Positions 17,185-25,141 of a DNA stretch of 64,000 nucleotides are shown piece by piece. The stretch covers positions 1 through 64,000 of the forward strand of contig NZ_AWSA01000022.1 of the NCBI RefSeq assembly GCF_000576595.1, given 5' to 3'. The position numbers and the translations under genes are program-made. The stretch comes from Intrasporangium oryzae NRRL B-24470. GTDB taxonomy: Bacteria > Actinomycetota > Actinomycetes > Actinomycetales > Dermatophilaceae. Position 1 is the first letter of the stretch. The number at the start of each line of letters is the position of its first letter. The notes under the pieces were generated by a model that was not told the DNA's origin, ran no database searches, and saw only the letters and a program-made list of their open reading frames with translations.

Positions 17185-17271
17185 GGGACCCCTGAAGGGA
17201 CTCTCTGAGGGTCCCCATCGAAACGACTGACCGGCGGCCTGAGTACGTGAACTCACGTTCTCGGGCCGCCG
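17185..17271. terminator. two hairpins after the DUF6458-like gene
   Basis: GGGACCC/GGGTCCC (17185-17215) is followed by a nested stem, CGGCGGCC/GGCCGCCG (17232-17271) with an inner ACGTGA/TCACGT. The pair would end the upstream transcript ahead of the next GTG start at 17291. Confidence 0.55.
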
Positions 17272-17290
17272 TGCGTGTTTCGATGAGAGG

Positions 17291-18712
17291 GTGACCGACA
17301 CCCGCGCACCGGCCCCTCGGCCGCGCACCGCGGCCGAGCTCGATGCGGCCACGCCTCCGGACCGCGACCGCTGGGCGGACGCGATCCGGGTCGGCTCGCT
17401 CCTCGTCGTGATCGTCGGCCACTGGCTCATGGTCGTGCTCACGCCCGCCGGTGAGATCACCAACGCGCTGACGCTCGTGCCGTCCCTCCAGCCGCTCACC
17501 TGGTTCCTCCAGGTCATGCCGCTCTTCTTCCTTGTCGGCGGGGTCGCGCACGCCCACACGCTCGAGTCCCTCGACCGTCGCCCCGGCACCCGCCACGGAC
17601 GGTATGCCGCGTTCTTCCGTTCGCGCGCCAGTCGCCTGCTGCGCCCCACCCTCGCGTTCCTCGCGGTCTGGGTGGTCGTGGGGGTCGTGGCCGACCTCAC
17701 CGGCCTGACGAGCCGGCCCGGCGACGCGGGGGAGCTGGCCCGGGATGCCCTCGTCATGGTGCCGCAGCTGCTGTGGTTCATCGGCATGTACCTCGGGGTG
17801 TGCGCCTTCGCGCCGCTCATGCGTCGGCTTCACCAGCGGCACGGGCTCCTCGTCGTCGCGGTACTCGTGGGGTCCGCCTGCCTCGTCGACGTGCTCCGCT
17901 TCACGGGGGCCGAGCTCGTCGGCAACCTCAACTTCGCCTTTGTCTGGCTCGCCCTCCACCAGCTCGGGTTCGTCTGGCGCGACGGCCTGCTCACGACCCG
18001 CGTCGGCTGGGCCATGCTCGTCGGCGGCTTCGCGGCGATGGGGGCAGCGATCACGTGGGGGCCCTACCCGACGTCGATGGTGGGGCTCCCGGGCGAGGCC
18101 GTGTCGAACATGGCACCGCCGACGGTGGCGCTGCTCGCCCAGGGCGTCGGGATCGCGGGGCTGGCCGTGGTTCTCCGCCCGGTCATGGCACGGGTGCTCG
18201 CCCGGCCGCGGCCGTGGAAGGTGGTGGTCGTCGCCTCCCCGTATGCGATGACGGCCTTCCTCTGGCACCTCACCGCGCTCATGCTCGTGCTGCTCGCCGT
18301 CCGGGCCCTCGGCATCACCCAGCCCCCGGTGGCCTCCGGGCTCTGGTGGTTGACCCGCCCGCTCCTCTTCACGGTGCTCGGTGTCGTCACGGCGGGTTTC
18401 GTCGCGGTCTTCGTGCGCTTCGACCGCGGTGGGCGGCCGATCCCCGCGCGGATCGACGAGAGGCGTGCGTGGGTCGACCCGCTGGCCGCGGTCTCGGCAT
18501 TCGTCCTGTTCTTCGGGATCCTCATGGTGTCGATCGTCGGCGTCGACATCCTCGGCAACCGTCCGGTCTTCTTCCTGGTCGGTGACGTGACACCGATCAT
18601 CGGTTTTGCGGTGCTGGCGGTCGGACTCTGCCTGCTTCGACTCACCGGGCCCCATCAGCCTGCGGATCATCTGGCGTCTGGTGCTGCTCCCACAACGCCG
18701 GATGCGAGTTGA
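17291..18712 (+). CDS. acyltransferase family 3 membrane protein
   Basis: The integral membrane O-acyltransferase has 473 residues. The hallmark R-x10-H of the family is visible in the first helix region (RVGSLLVVIVGHWLMVV). PLFFLVGGVAHAHTL follows, then about ten TM helices. Such enzymes acylate sugars, polysaccharides or lipids at the membrane. The substrate cannot be predicted because the gene stands alone. A 34-residue cytoplasmic tail precedes the first helix. Translation begins at a GTG. Confidence 0.85.
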   Translation: MTDTRAPAPRPRTAAELDAATPPDRDRWADAIRVGSLLVVIVGHWLMVVLTPAGEITNALTLVPSLQPLTWFLQVMPLFFLVGGVAHAHTLESLDRRPGTRHGRYAAFFRSRASRLLRPTLAFLAVWVVVGVVADLTGLTSRPGDAGELARDALVMVPQLLWFIGMYLGVCAFAPLMRRLHQRHGLLVVAVLVGSACLVDVLRFTGAELVGNLNFAFVWLALHQLGFVWRDGLLTTRVGWAMLVGGFAAMGAAITWGPYPTSMVGLPGEAVSNMAPPTVALLAQGVGIAGLAVVLRPVMARVLARPRPWKVVVVASPYAMTAFLWHLTALMLVLLAVRALGITQPPVASGLWWLTRPLLFTVLGVVTAGFVAVFVRFDRGGRPIPARIDERRAWVDPLAAVSAFVLFFGILMVSIVGVDILGNRPVFFLVGDVTPIIGFAVLAVGLCLLRLTGPHQPADHLASGAAPTTPDAS

Positions 18713-18782
18713 TCGGCAGGTTGATCAGGGCCGCGGTGGTGGTCCGCGCCACGACGGGACCGCGGGTCTGCGGCATACGACG

Positions 18783-18817
18783 GCGGCGCCCGGACCCACT
18801 CGGGGACCGGGCGCCGC
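18783..18817. terminator. bidirectional terminator hairpin
   Basis: GCGGCGCCCGG (18783-18793) and its exact complement (18807-18817) flank a 13-base loop between two convergent genes. A GCGGCATAC-type motif lies directly before it at 18771. Confidence 0.65.
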
Positions 18818-18850
18818 AGCGTCACTCTGCGGGAACCAGCATCCAGTGCG

Positions 18851-20713
18851 TCAGAACGCCGACTCCGGGACGTCCATGAGGCTGTTGTCGGTCGCCTCGG
18901 CGATCGCGCGCTCGGCGGCGAGCTTCGGCAGGACGTTACGTGCGTAGAACGAGGCCGCCGCGACCTTGCCACGGTAGAAGTCGCCGTCCTTGCCGCTCGC
19001 GCCCGCGTCGAGGGCCTTCTGGGCGACCTCGGCCTGCCGCAGCAGGAGCCAGCCGACGACGAGGTCACCGGCGGCGAGGAGCAGGCGCGTCGTGTTCTGG
19101 CCGACCTTGTAGAGGTTGGTCACGTCGCCACCGGCGCGCGGGTCGGACTTCATCAGGTCGCCGATCATGTGGCCGAGGATCCCCTGGATGTCCTCGAGGC
19201 CCTTGCCGAGCAGCTCGCGCTCGGTGTCGAGCGAGCCGCCGAGGTCCTTGGCGAACTCCGCGATCTGGCCGGCGACGTGCTGCAGGGCCTGGCCCTTGTC
19301 CCGCACGATCTTGCGGAAGAAGAAGTCGAGGCCCTGGATCGCCGTGGTGCCCTCGTAGAGGGTGTCGATCTTGGCGTCGCGGACGTACTGCTCGATCGGG
19401 TAGTCCTGCAGGAAGCCCGACCCGCCGAAGGTCTGGAGCGACTCGGTGCCGAGGAGCACCCAGGCGCGCTCGGAGCCGAGGCCCTTGACGAGGGGCAGGA
19501 GCAGGTCGCTGACCCGGTTGGCCATGTCGGCGTCCGAGTCCTTCTCGATGCCGGTCGTCGGGTCACCGCCCTGGGCGACGGCGACGGTGTCCTGCTGGGT
19601 CGCGGTGTAGACCACGAGGGCGCGCAGGCCCTCGGCGTAGGCCTTCTGGAGCATGAGCGACCGGCGCACGTCGGGGTGGTGCGTGATCGTGACGCGGGGC
19701 GCACCCTTGTCGGTCATCTGGGTCAGGTCGGCGCCCTGGACGCGCTGCTTCGCGTAGTCGAGGGCGTTGAGGTAGCCCGTCGAGAGCGTCGCGATGGCCT
19801 TGGTGCCGACGAACATGCGGGCGTTCTCGATGATCTTGAACATCTGCGCGATGCCGTTGTGGACGTCGCCGAGGAGCGTGCCGACGGCCGGCTCCTTCTC
19901 GCCGAAGGTGACCTCGCAGGTCGTGCTGACCTTGAGGCCCATCTTGTGCTCGACGTTGGTGACGTAGGCGCCGTTGCGGGCGCCGAGCTCACCGGTCTCG
20001 AGGTCGACGTGGTACTTCGGGACGATGAAGAGGGACAGGCCCTTCGTCCCCGGGCCGGCCCCCTCGGGGCGCGCGAGGACGAAGTGGACGACGTTGTCGA
20101 CGAGGTCGGACTCGGCCGAGGTGATGAAGCGCTTGACGCCGGTGATGTGCCACGTGCCGTCGGGCTGCTGGACGGCCTTCGTGCGGCCGGCGCCGACGTC
20201 GGAACCTGCATCGGGCTCGGTGAGGACCATCGTCGTGTGCCAGGCCTGGTCGACGATGTGCTTGGCGAGCTTCTTCTGGTCGTCGGTGCCGAGGTGCCAG
20301 AGGAGGTTGGCGAAGGAGTAGCTCGCCGTGAACATGTGGATGGCCGGGTTGGCGCCGCAGACCATCTCGGCGACGGACCAGCGCACCGACGGCGGGATGA
20401 CCATGCCGCCGAGGGCGGCGGGGACGTCGAGGTTGCCCCAGTCGCCGTCGACGTAGGCCCGGAAGGACCTGCGGAACGAGTCGGGCATCGTGACCGACTG
20501 GGTGGCCGCGTCGTAGACGGGCGGGTTGCGGTCGGAGTCGAGCAGGCTGTCGGCCAGCTCGTTCTCGGCCAGGCGGGAGACCTCGTGGAGGATGTCCTTG
20601 GCCGCGTCGACGTCGACGTCCTCGTAGATGCCGCGGCCCAGGACGTCCTGGCGGCCGAACACCTCGAAGAGGTTGAACTCGAGGTCACGCACGTTGCTCT
20701 TGTAGTGGCCCAT
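18851..20713 (-). CDS. acyl-CoA dehydrogenase, FadE5-like large form
   Basis: The 620-residue member belongs to the large acyl-CoA dehydrogenase group of which mycobacterial FadE5 is the model. An extra N-terminal segment ([20 protein letters not shown]) precedes the core. The FAD loop reads [14 protein letters not shown] (about 175-188). The region with the catalytic Glu reads [17 protein letters not shown] helical C-terminal extension follows. FadE5-type enzymes accept a broad range of chain lengths in fatty-acid beta-oxidation. The ATG at 20713 is preceded by GGAGGACCCG. The EtfD-like gene at 49422 could accept its electrons through ETF. Confidence 0.93.
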   Translation of the reverse strand: MGHYKSNVRDLEFNLFEVFGRQDVLGRGIYEDVDVDAAKDILHEVSRLAENELADSLLDSDRNPPVYDAATQSVTMPDSFRRSFRAYVDGDWGNLDVPAALGGMVIPPSVRWSVAEMVCGANPAIHMFTASYSFANLLWHLGTDDQKKLAKHIVDQAWHTTMVLTEPDAGSDVGAGRTKAVQQPDGTWHITGVKRFITSAESDLVDNVVHFVLARPEGAGPGTKGLSLFIVPKYHVDLETGELGARNGAYVTNVEHKMGLKVSTTCEVTFGEKEPAVGTLLGDVHNGIAQMFKIIENARMFVGTKAIATLSTGYLNALDYAKQRVQGADLTQMTDKGAPRVTITHHPDVRRSLMLQKAYAEGLRALVVYTATQQDTVAVAQGGDPTTGIEKDSDADMANRVSDLLLPLVKGLGSERAWVLLGTESLQTFGGSGFLQDYPIEQYVRDAKIDTLYEGTTAIQGLDFFFRKIVRDKGQALQHVAGQIAEFAKDLGGSLDTERELLGKGLEDIQGILGHMIGDLMKSDPRAGGDVTNLYKVGQNTTRLLLAAGDLVVGWLLLRQAEVAQKALDAGASGKDGDFYRGKVAAASFYARNVLPKLAAERAIAEATDNSLMDVPESAF

Positions 20714-20766
20714 CGGGTCCTCCACTCCGCTCTCTTCGCTGATCGCTGCTGGTGGGCGCGCCAAAG

Positions 20767-20806
20767 TTACTGGCGAGTCACATCCATGATGCTACTCACG
20801 GGTAAT
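20767..20806. promoter_or_regulatory. two degenerate palindromes upstream of the FadE5-like gene
   Basis: TTACTGGCGAGTCA (20767-20780) and CTACTCACGGGTAA (20792-20805) are imperfect dyads of the form TTAC-N6-GTAA. They lie 54-93 bp upstream of the dehydrogenase start. The pattern suits a TetR-type regulator of fatty-acid catabolism, but the regulator is not in the window. Confidence 0.35.
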
Positions 20807-20837
20807 CGCCGCAACAGATGGAGGGGTCACGGTTGGG

Positions 20838-20874
20838 CTACGGCACTGCCCACGATTGCTGGGCAGTGCCGTAG
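20838..20874. terminator. perfect 15-bp hairpin upstream of the FadE5-like gene
   Basis: Arms 20838-20852 and 20860-20874 are exactly complementary around a 7-base loop. It lies between tRNA-Gly and the dehydrogenase start, all leftward. It may back up tRNA termination or sit at the 5' end of the dehydrogenase control region. There is no T-run beside it. Confidence 0.5.
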
Positions 20875-20900
20875 GCGCCGGGCGGGGTCGCCCACGCCGG

Positions 20901-20932
20901 CGTATGCCGCCGAGCCGGCTCCGCGGCATACG
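20901..20932. repeat. inverted pair of the GCGGCATAC motif
   Basis: CGTATGCCGC and GCGGCATACG are a perfect 10-bp inverted repeat around 12 bases. This is the cleanest hairpin made from two opposed copies of the window-wide motif. It lies in the 311-bp gene-free stretch between tRNA-Gly and the FadE5-like gene. That stretch otherwise holds only the hairpins at 20838 and 20991. Confidence 0.75.
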
Positions 20933-20990
20933 ACCGTCGGGTGGTCGGCGGGTCGGCGGGCGCGAAGCCGACGACTGGAGGGGGCACGAC

Positions 20991-21021
20991 GAAGGGCCCG
21001 GTCACGAAGATCGGGCCCTTC
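20991..21021 (-). terminator. terminator of tRNA-Gly(UCC)
   Basis: GAAGGGCCCG and CGGGCCCTTC form a perfect 10-bp stem with an 11-base loop. It starts 4 bases beyond the encoded CCA of the tRNA in the direction of transcription. Confidence 0.7.
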
Positions 21022-21024
21022 TGG

Positions 21025-21098
21025 TGGAGCGGGCGGCAAGAATCGCACTCACGTCTTCCTCCTGGAAGGAGGATGTTCTGCTACTGAACTACACCCGC
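21025..21098 (-). tRNA. tRNA-Gly (anticodon UCC)
   Basis: The cloverleaf is visible: acceptor GCGGGTG paired with CGCCCGC, and an anticodon stem TCCTC/GAGGA enclosing CTTCCAG with UCC at the anticodon. A T-arm is present. The 3' CCA is encoded (21025-21027 on the complement). It reads GGA and perhaps GGG codons. Confidence 0.95.
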
Positions 21099-21190
21099 GA
21101 ACTGGGAAACCGTATCCCATCCTCGTTCGGGTGGGAAATCGGGACGTACTGCAGCAACGGAGGCGCTGGGGAAGGCCCTCGGGACGGCCC

Positions 21191-21829
21191 TCAGGACCGG
21201 GGCCCCTCCCAGCCTGAACCACGATGGAAGTACGAGATCGAGGTCGGCGAGGTGGCGATGGGCGGCCACGACGCGGCGCTCGGGGACGAGCCCTGAGGTG
21301 CTGACCCCGGCTCCTCGGTCGGTCGCCACGGATCGAGTGCCGGTGACGTCTCGATCCCGTGGGTCGCGAGACCCGGGGACGTCGCGCTCGGCGCCTCGGG
21401 GAGGGTGGGCGGCAGTCCGGGCACGGATGGGGCAGGGCCCGAGGCCTCGGCCATCGCCGCGAGCTGGTCGAGCTCCTCGTTGAGGGCGGCGAGCACCGAC
21501 TTGAGCTGGGTGTGGGCCACCCGGGCGTAGGTGCGGACGTAGGCGAGCTGCTGGGCGTCGACCGCGCTCGTGCCTCCGGGCGCTGCCTGCTCCGCCCGGA
21601 CCGCCTCGGCGCTGGCCACCTGCTGGGCAGCCGTCTGGGCCCGCTGGAGGATCTGCTTGTACTGCTCCCGCGCGGACTTCTCCAGGTCCCGTGCGTATGA
21701 CTGCGCCTCTGCAACGGCCTCGTCGGCGGCCCGCTGTGCCTTGGCGAGCAGCTCGACCGCCCGCAGGCTGACCTCTTGGTACCGCTGCTCGTCGTGGGAC
21801 GGCGTGACGTTGTTGTTCTCTCCGTTCAC
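21191..21829 (-). CDS. coiled-coil protein with DivIVA-like features
   Basis: The 212 residues start at a GTG preceded by TAGGAGGG. Residues about 14-130 form a long Ala/Glu/Gln-rich coiled coil (for example AKAQRAADEAVAEAQSYARDLEKSAREQYKQIL in part). The heptads resemble the C-terminal coil of DivIVA/Wag31-type scaffold proteins. The N-terminal lipid-binding motif of true DivIVA is absent. The last 75 residues are Pro/Ser-rich and probably disordered. It starts 11 bp after the flavohaemoprotein gene, so it is the third gene of the globin operon. Why a coil protein follows two globins is not clear. Confidence 0.7.
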   Translation of the reverse strand: MNGENNNVTPSHDEQRYQEVSLRAVELLAKAQRAADEAVAEAQSYARDLEKSAREQYKQILQRAQTAAQQVASAEAVRAEQAAPGGTSAVDAQQLAYVRTYARVAHTQLKSVLAALNEELDQLAAMAEASGPAPSVPGLPPTLPEAPSATSPGLATHGIETSPALDPWRPTEEPGSAPQGSSPSAASWPPIATSPTSISYFHRGSGWEGPRS

Positions 21830-21839
21830 GGCAACCCTC

Positions 21840-23006
21840 CTATCGTGTGGGCCAGCTGTTGGCCGTCGCCTCAACGGGCGGTTCCGAGGTGATGCTGAAC
21901 TCCTCGAACGAAATGGACTCGGGAGGCCTGGGGCTCCCAGTGAGCGCCGCCGTCGTGTGCGACACCATCATGGGCGACCCGCAGACGAGCGCCTCGTAGC
22001 GACCTGGCATGGTCACGGCGGCCGCGACATCCCCGACCAGGCCACGGGGGCCGGGAAAGGTCGGGTCGTCGGAGACGACCTCCGTGGCCGTGAACCACGG
22101 GTACTGCGCGAAATGCCGGAGGCGTGCACCCGCATACAGGCTCCACGAGTAGCGCGCACCGTGCACGAGGTGAACGTGCCGGTTCGTCTGACCGTTCCGC
22201 CAGGCCCGCTCGATCTCCTCGGCCAGGGCCAGGAAGGGGGCGATCCCCGTGCCGCCGGCGACCATGAGCAGGTCCGAGTCGCCGGCCGGGTCGATCGTGA
22301 GCGCCGTGCCCACGGGGGCGCCGAGACGGATCCGGTCACCCGCGCGTACGGAGGACACGAAGGGCCTGCTTACGAGGCCGCCCGGAACGAGCGCCACGTG
22401 GAACTCGATCCCGCCGTCCTCCCTCGGCGCGTTCGCCGGCGTGAAGTAGCGCCAGACCCTTGGGGCCTGGGGGATGGTGACGGCCATCGACTGCCCGGAC
22501 TCGTAGGGGATCGGGCTGTCGGGCTGGAGGCGCACGATCGCGATCTCCCTGCTGACCCGGGTCGCCTCGATGATCTCGGCGTCCCACCACGCCGGTTGGT
22601 GGTCCTCGGCCTCCTCGGCTGCGCCGACCATCGTCGCGGCGACCACTCCGTAGGCGTCGGCCCAGTCGCGGGCGACGTCGGCGGTCCACCGGTCGCCGAG
22701 GAAGTGCTGGAGCGTCCAGAGCAACGAGGCCCCGACGGCGTCGTAGTGCTCCGCGATGACAGCGAACCGGCGGTGGTCGCGCCCGAGCTGCTCGACGTAG
22801 GGCACGACCTCGCCCAGCTGGTCGACGTTGCTCACCACGCGACCCAGCGCGCCCACGAGGCGGTCGCGCTGCGCGTCCATCGTGAGGGGGAACATGTCCC
22901 GCAGCTCCGGATGGGTCACGAACAGGTGGGAGTAGAAGTACAGCGCGACGTCGTCGCCGTGAAGGGTTACCTCACCCCAGGTCGACTTGAGTCGATCGGT
23001 GTCCAT
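21840..23006 (-). CDS. flavohaemoprotein: globin plus FAD/NAD(P)H reductase
   Basis: The 388 residues have the Hmp architecture. A globin domain (about 1-135) has B10 Tyr25 in YFYSHLF and proximal His78 in LGRDHRRFAV. An FAD-binding domain (about 150-245; YESGQSMAVTIP, YFTPAN) follows. An NAD-binding domain (about 250-380; LLMVAGGTGIAPFLALAEE, VCGSPMMV) completes it. Such proteins oxidise nitric oxide to nitrate using NAD(P)H and O2. The FAD domain reads RVWRYFTPAN where canonical Hmp has RQYSLS, which suggests a subgroup. The gene lies 4 bp after a truncated globin gene, and the two probably act together on NO or O2. Confidence 0.9.
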   Translation of the reverse strand: MDTDRLKSTWGEVTLHGDDVALYFYSHLFVTHPELRDMFPLTMDAQRDRLVGALGRVVSNVDQLGEVVPYVEQLGRDHRRFAVIAEHYDAVGASLLWTLQHFLGDRWTADVARDWADAYGVVAATMVGAAEEAEDHQPAWWDAEIIEATRVSREIAIVRLQPDSPIPYESGQSMAVTIPQAPRVWRYFTPANAPREDGGIEFHVALVPGGLVSRPFVSSVRAGDRIRLGAPVGTALTIDPAGDSDLLMVAGGTGIAPFLALAEEIERAWRNGQTNRHVHLVHGARYSWSLYAGARLRHFAQYPWFTATEVVSDDPTFPGPRGLVGDVAAAVTMPGRYEALVCGSPMMVSHTTAALTGSPRPPESISFEEFSITSEPPVEATANSWPTR

Positions 23007-23010
23007 GCTG

Positions 23011-23373
23011 TCAGGACGGGCTGGTCACGATCGAGCCGCGCACCTGGCCGAGGGCCTCACCGACGCGCCCCTGGATGTCGTCGGGCACGCCGGCGTCCTG
23101 CAGGGTGGACATGAGGTGCGACCCGACGCGCTGGTAGTCCGGCTCGGTGATGCCGAGCGGCCGGTGTGCCTCGTCCAGCGGGCGTCCGTCGTACTGGTTG
23201 GGGCCGCCGAGGATGGTCGTGATCATGAGGACCTGGTGCCGCTTGAGCGTCGGGAGCGACACGTCCTGGAAGTAGTGGCTGACCTGGTCGTCGGCTGTGA
23301 GTCGCTGGTAGAACTCGTCGACGACCGCGCTCACGGCGGGTCCTCCGCCGATCCGCTCGTAGTCACTCGCCAT
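23011..23373 (-). CDS. truncated haemoglobin, group I (GlbN-like)
   Basis: The 120-residue 2-on-2 globin carries B10 Tyr34 in VSHYF, proximal His70 in LDEAHRPLGI and the GG/GP turn ILGGPNQYDGR. Group I proteins such as mycobacterial HbN act as NO dioxygenases and need an electron donor. The flavohaemoprotein gene 4 bp downstream has a reductase module. It is first in the three-gene operon 23373 to 21191. The ATG is preceded by GGAGGCAAC. Confidence 0.92.
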   Translation of the reverse strand: MASDYERIGGGPAVSAVVDEFYQRLTADDQVSHYFQDVSLPTLKRHQVLMITTILGGPNQYDGRPLDEAHRPLGITEPDYQRVGSHLMSTLQDAGVPDDIQGRVGEALGQVRGSIVTSPS

Positions 23374-23786
23374 GTCGTTGCCTCCGCTGATGTGTTGGGG
23401 GGTGATCGCGTCACGTGTTCACGTGGGACAGGGGATGGCCGACACTCAACCACAGGCCTCGACGAAACGCAGCGTGAAGTGGCCTGCCAAAAGAGGGCCA
23501 CTCCGGGTGCGCCGTGCGGGCGCGCGCCGTATGTCCGCGTTGCGCGGGCGCGCATGTCGGGCATATTCACATGAAGTTCGCGGCTGCGCCTCGGGCGCGC
23601 AGGGGCCCTGAGAGGCCGAGACCGGCCCCTGTGAATCGGATGTGCGCCCGGATCGTCTCACGACGCGAGACTGTCGCTGGCCGCGACGGCAGGCCGTGGC
23701 GAGGCTTTTCAGCACGTATGCCGCCAAGCTCCGTCACCGGTCATCGTGGCGTTTCGGTCGGGCCGCCCTGGCCCGTCCGGTGACTC
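23374..23786. other. 413-bp intergenic region upstream of the globin operon
   Basis: No convincing gene is present; the open frames here have poor codon use and no ribosome sites. A relatively AT-rich island (GCATATTCACATGAAG at about 23562-23577) could hold the globin promoter or a regulator site. I could not match it confidently to an NsrR, CRP or DosR box. One GTATGCCGC motif copy lies at 23716. Confidence 0.5.
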
Positions 23787-24935
23787 CTAGGGCAGGAGCT
23801 GGTTGAGGAGCCGTTCGGCATACACCTCCGCCATGACGGCGAGGAGGAAGGTGAGCGCCGGGATTGCCAAGGCGGTCAACGCGTGCCCCAAGGTCTGTGC
23901 GCCGCTCGGCCCGGTTGGGGCGTCTCGGACCGCGGCATACGTCGCGAGCAGCGCCTGCAGCTGTGCAGCCTCGGCCGGTGTCAGCTGCCGGGCCTGGGGC
24001 TCCAGCCGTTCGATGCGCTCGCGCAGCCGCTCGAGGGTTGCGTCCGTCGTGTGGCGCACCACCCGCTGGACACTGTTGCGCACGCTCAGCAGGGAGGCGG
24101 TGTCGAAGACCACGGCGACGAGCGCGAACCCGGCCATGGGTGCAAGGAGCGCCGTGAGGGAGTCGGGACTCAGCAGGATGATGACCAGGACGAAGTCCAG
24201 CGCGAGCCCGACCCCGTTCACGAAGGCGGTCTGCCGCCAGATGCCGAGCATCGTCTCGACAGGCGGCGACTGCGCGGGGCTGAGCCAGGACAGCCGGTGA
24301 GGGTACCGGGACTCTCGGGCGAAGAGCGTGAAGTAGAGGAACCGCATCGAACGTGACTCGCCGAACTCGAAGAGGATGAGGGCGAGCATGGCGAGGCTGC
24401 CGGGGTGCAGGGCGCGGAACTCCCCCGGCGCGACGAGGGCGCCGGCCAGGAGAACGATGAGGGCGATCGCCACGGCGGCGGGCGCGTAGAACCGCGGTCG
24501 CCACCACCGACGGCTGAACTCGAGGAGCGAACTGAGGTCGGCGTCGCGGTCGATCACCGCAGGCAGGGCAACCGTCCGCCCCATCCAGGGCTCACTGCCC
24601 AGACGCATCCAGTAGGCCTCGAGGGAGCCCAGAAACACGGCGATCCCGAGCCAGGTCCAGACCGGCGCCCCGGCCCACGACGCCGTCACGGTCGTGGCGA
24701 CGACGGGGACGAGAAACCGCAGCACGGTCACGACGGCTCCGAATGCCACCCGCCCCGTGGGCCCCATCATCCTGGAGCGCGGTCGCCGGAGGATGAACCC
24801 TGCCAGTCGAGAAACCAGATAGGTGGACGGCCACGTGATCATCGCCTCGCGCAGTTGGGCCAGGTCGGCCTCGAACTGCGCGCTGCGCCCCTCAGGCTCG
24901 GATGGGGGGAGCGGGCGCAGGGCTGACGTCGACAT
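23787..24935 (-). CDS. hypothetical membrane protein, about six TM helices
   Basis: The 382 residues begin with a polar N-terminus of about 45 residues. TM helices follow near 65-90, 90-110, 155-175 and 180-200. Two longer hydrophobic stretches come at about 235-285. A charged coiled segment (TTDATLERLRERIERLEPQARQLTP) precedes a final helix at about 350-372. No recognised motif is present. It is a single gene whose stop lies 31 bp from the start of the intergenic region ahead of the globin operon. Confidence 0.7.
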   Translation of the reverse strand: MSTSALRPLPPSEPEGRSAQFEADLAQLREAMITWPSTYLVSRLAGFILRRPRSRMMGPTGRVAFGAVVTVLRFLVPVVATTVTASWAGAPVWTWLGIAVFLGSLEAYWMRLGSEPWMGRTVALPAVIDRDADLSSLLEFSRRWWRPRFYAPAAVAIALIVLLAGALVAPGEFRALHPGSLAMLALILFEFGESRSMRFLYFTLFARESRYPHRLSWLSPAQSPPVETMLGIWRQTAFVNGVGLALDFVLVIILLSPDSLTALLAPMAGFALVAVVFDTASLLSVRNSVQRVVRHTTDATLERLRERIERLEPQARQLTPAEAAQLQALLATYAAVRDAPTGPSGAQTLGHALTALAIPALTFLLAVMAEVYAERLLNQLLP

Positions 24936-25141
24936 CCGGACCGCCTAGGAGCACGGACCGGTCGGGGGCACGGCGAGGGGACGAGCGGCATACGGCTCGC
25001 TGGTGCGGGCGAGTCCGTCCTTCATGCTGTCCACGCTGCGACAGCCCGCCCGGGGCGGGAAGTGCCGAAGGTCCCCGCGGTGGCTGTATGCCGTGGGCGA
25101 CGTGCGCGCCTTCGCGACGTGTGGTGTCGGGCGGCGCAGGC

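Noticed and set aside
23558-23580. CRP- or NsrR-type site upstream of the globin operon
   Set aside because: TGTGAATATGCC matches only half of a CRP site, and no convincing NsrR dyad is present. I left it as an AT-rich island.
23446-23727. 93-codon minus-strand frame upstream of the globin operon
   Set aside because: It has poor codon use, an Arg/Ser-rich composition, no ribosome site and no recognisable domain.
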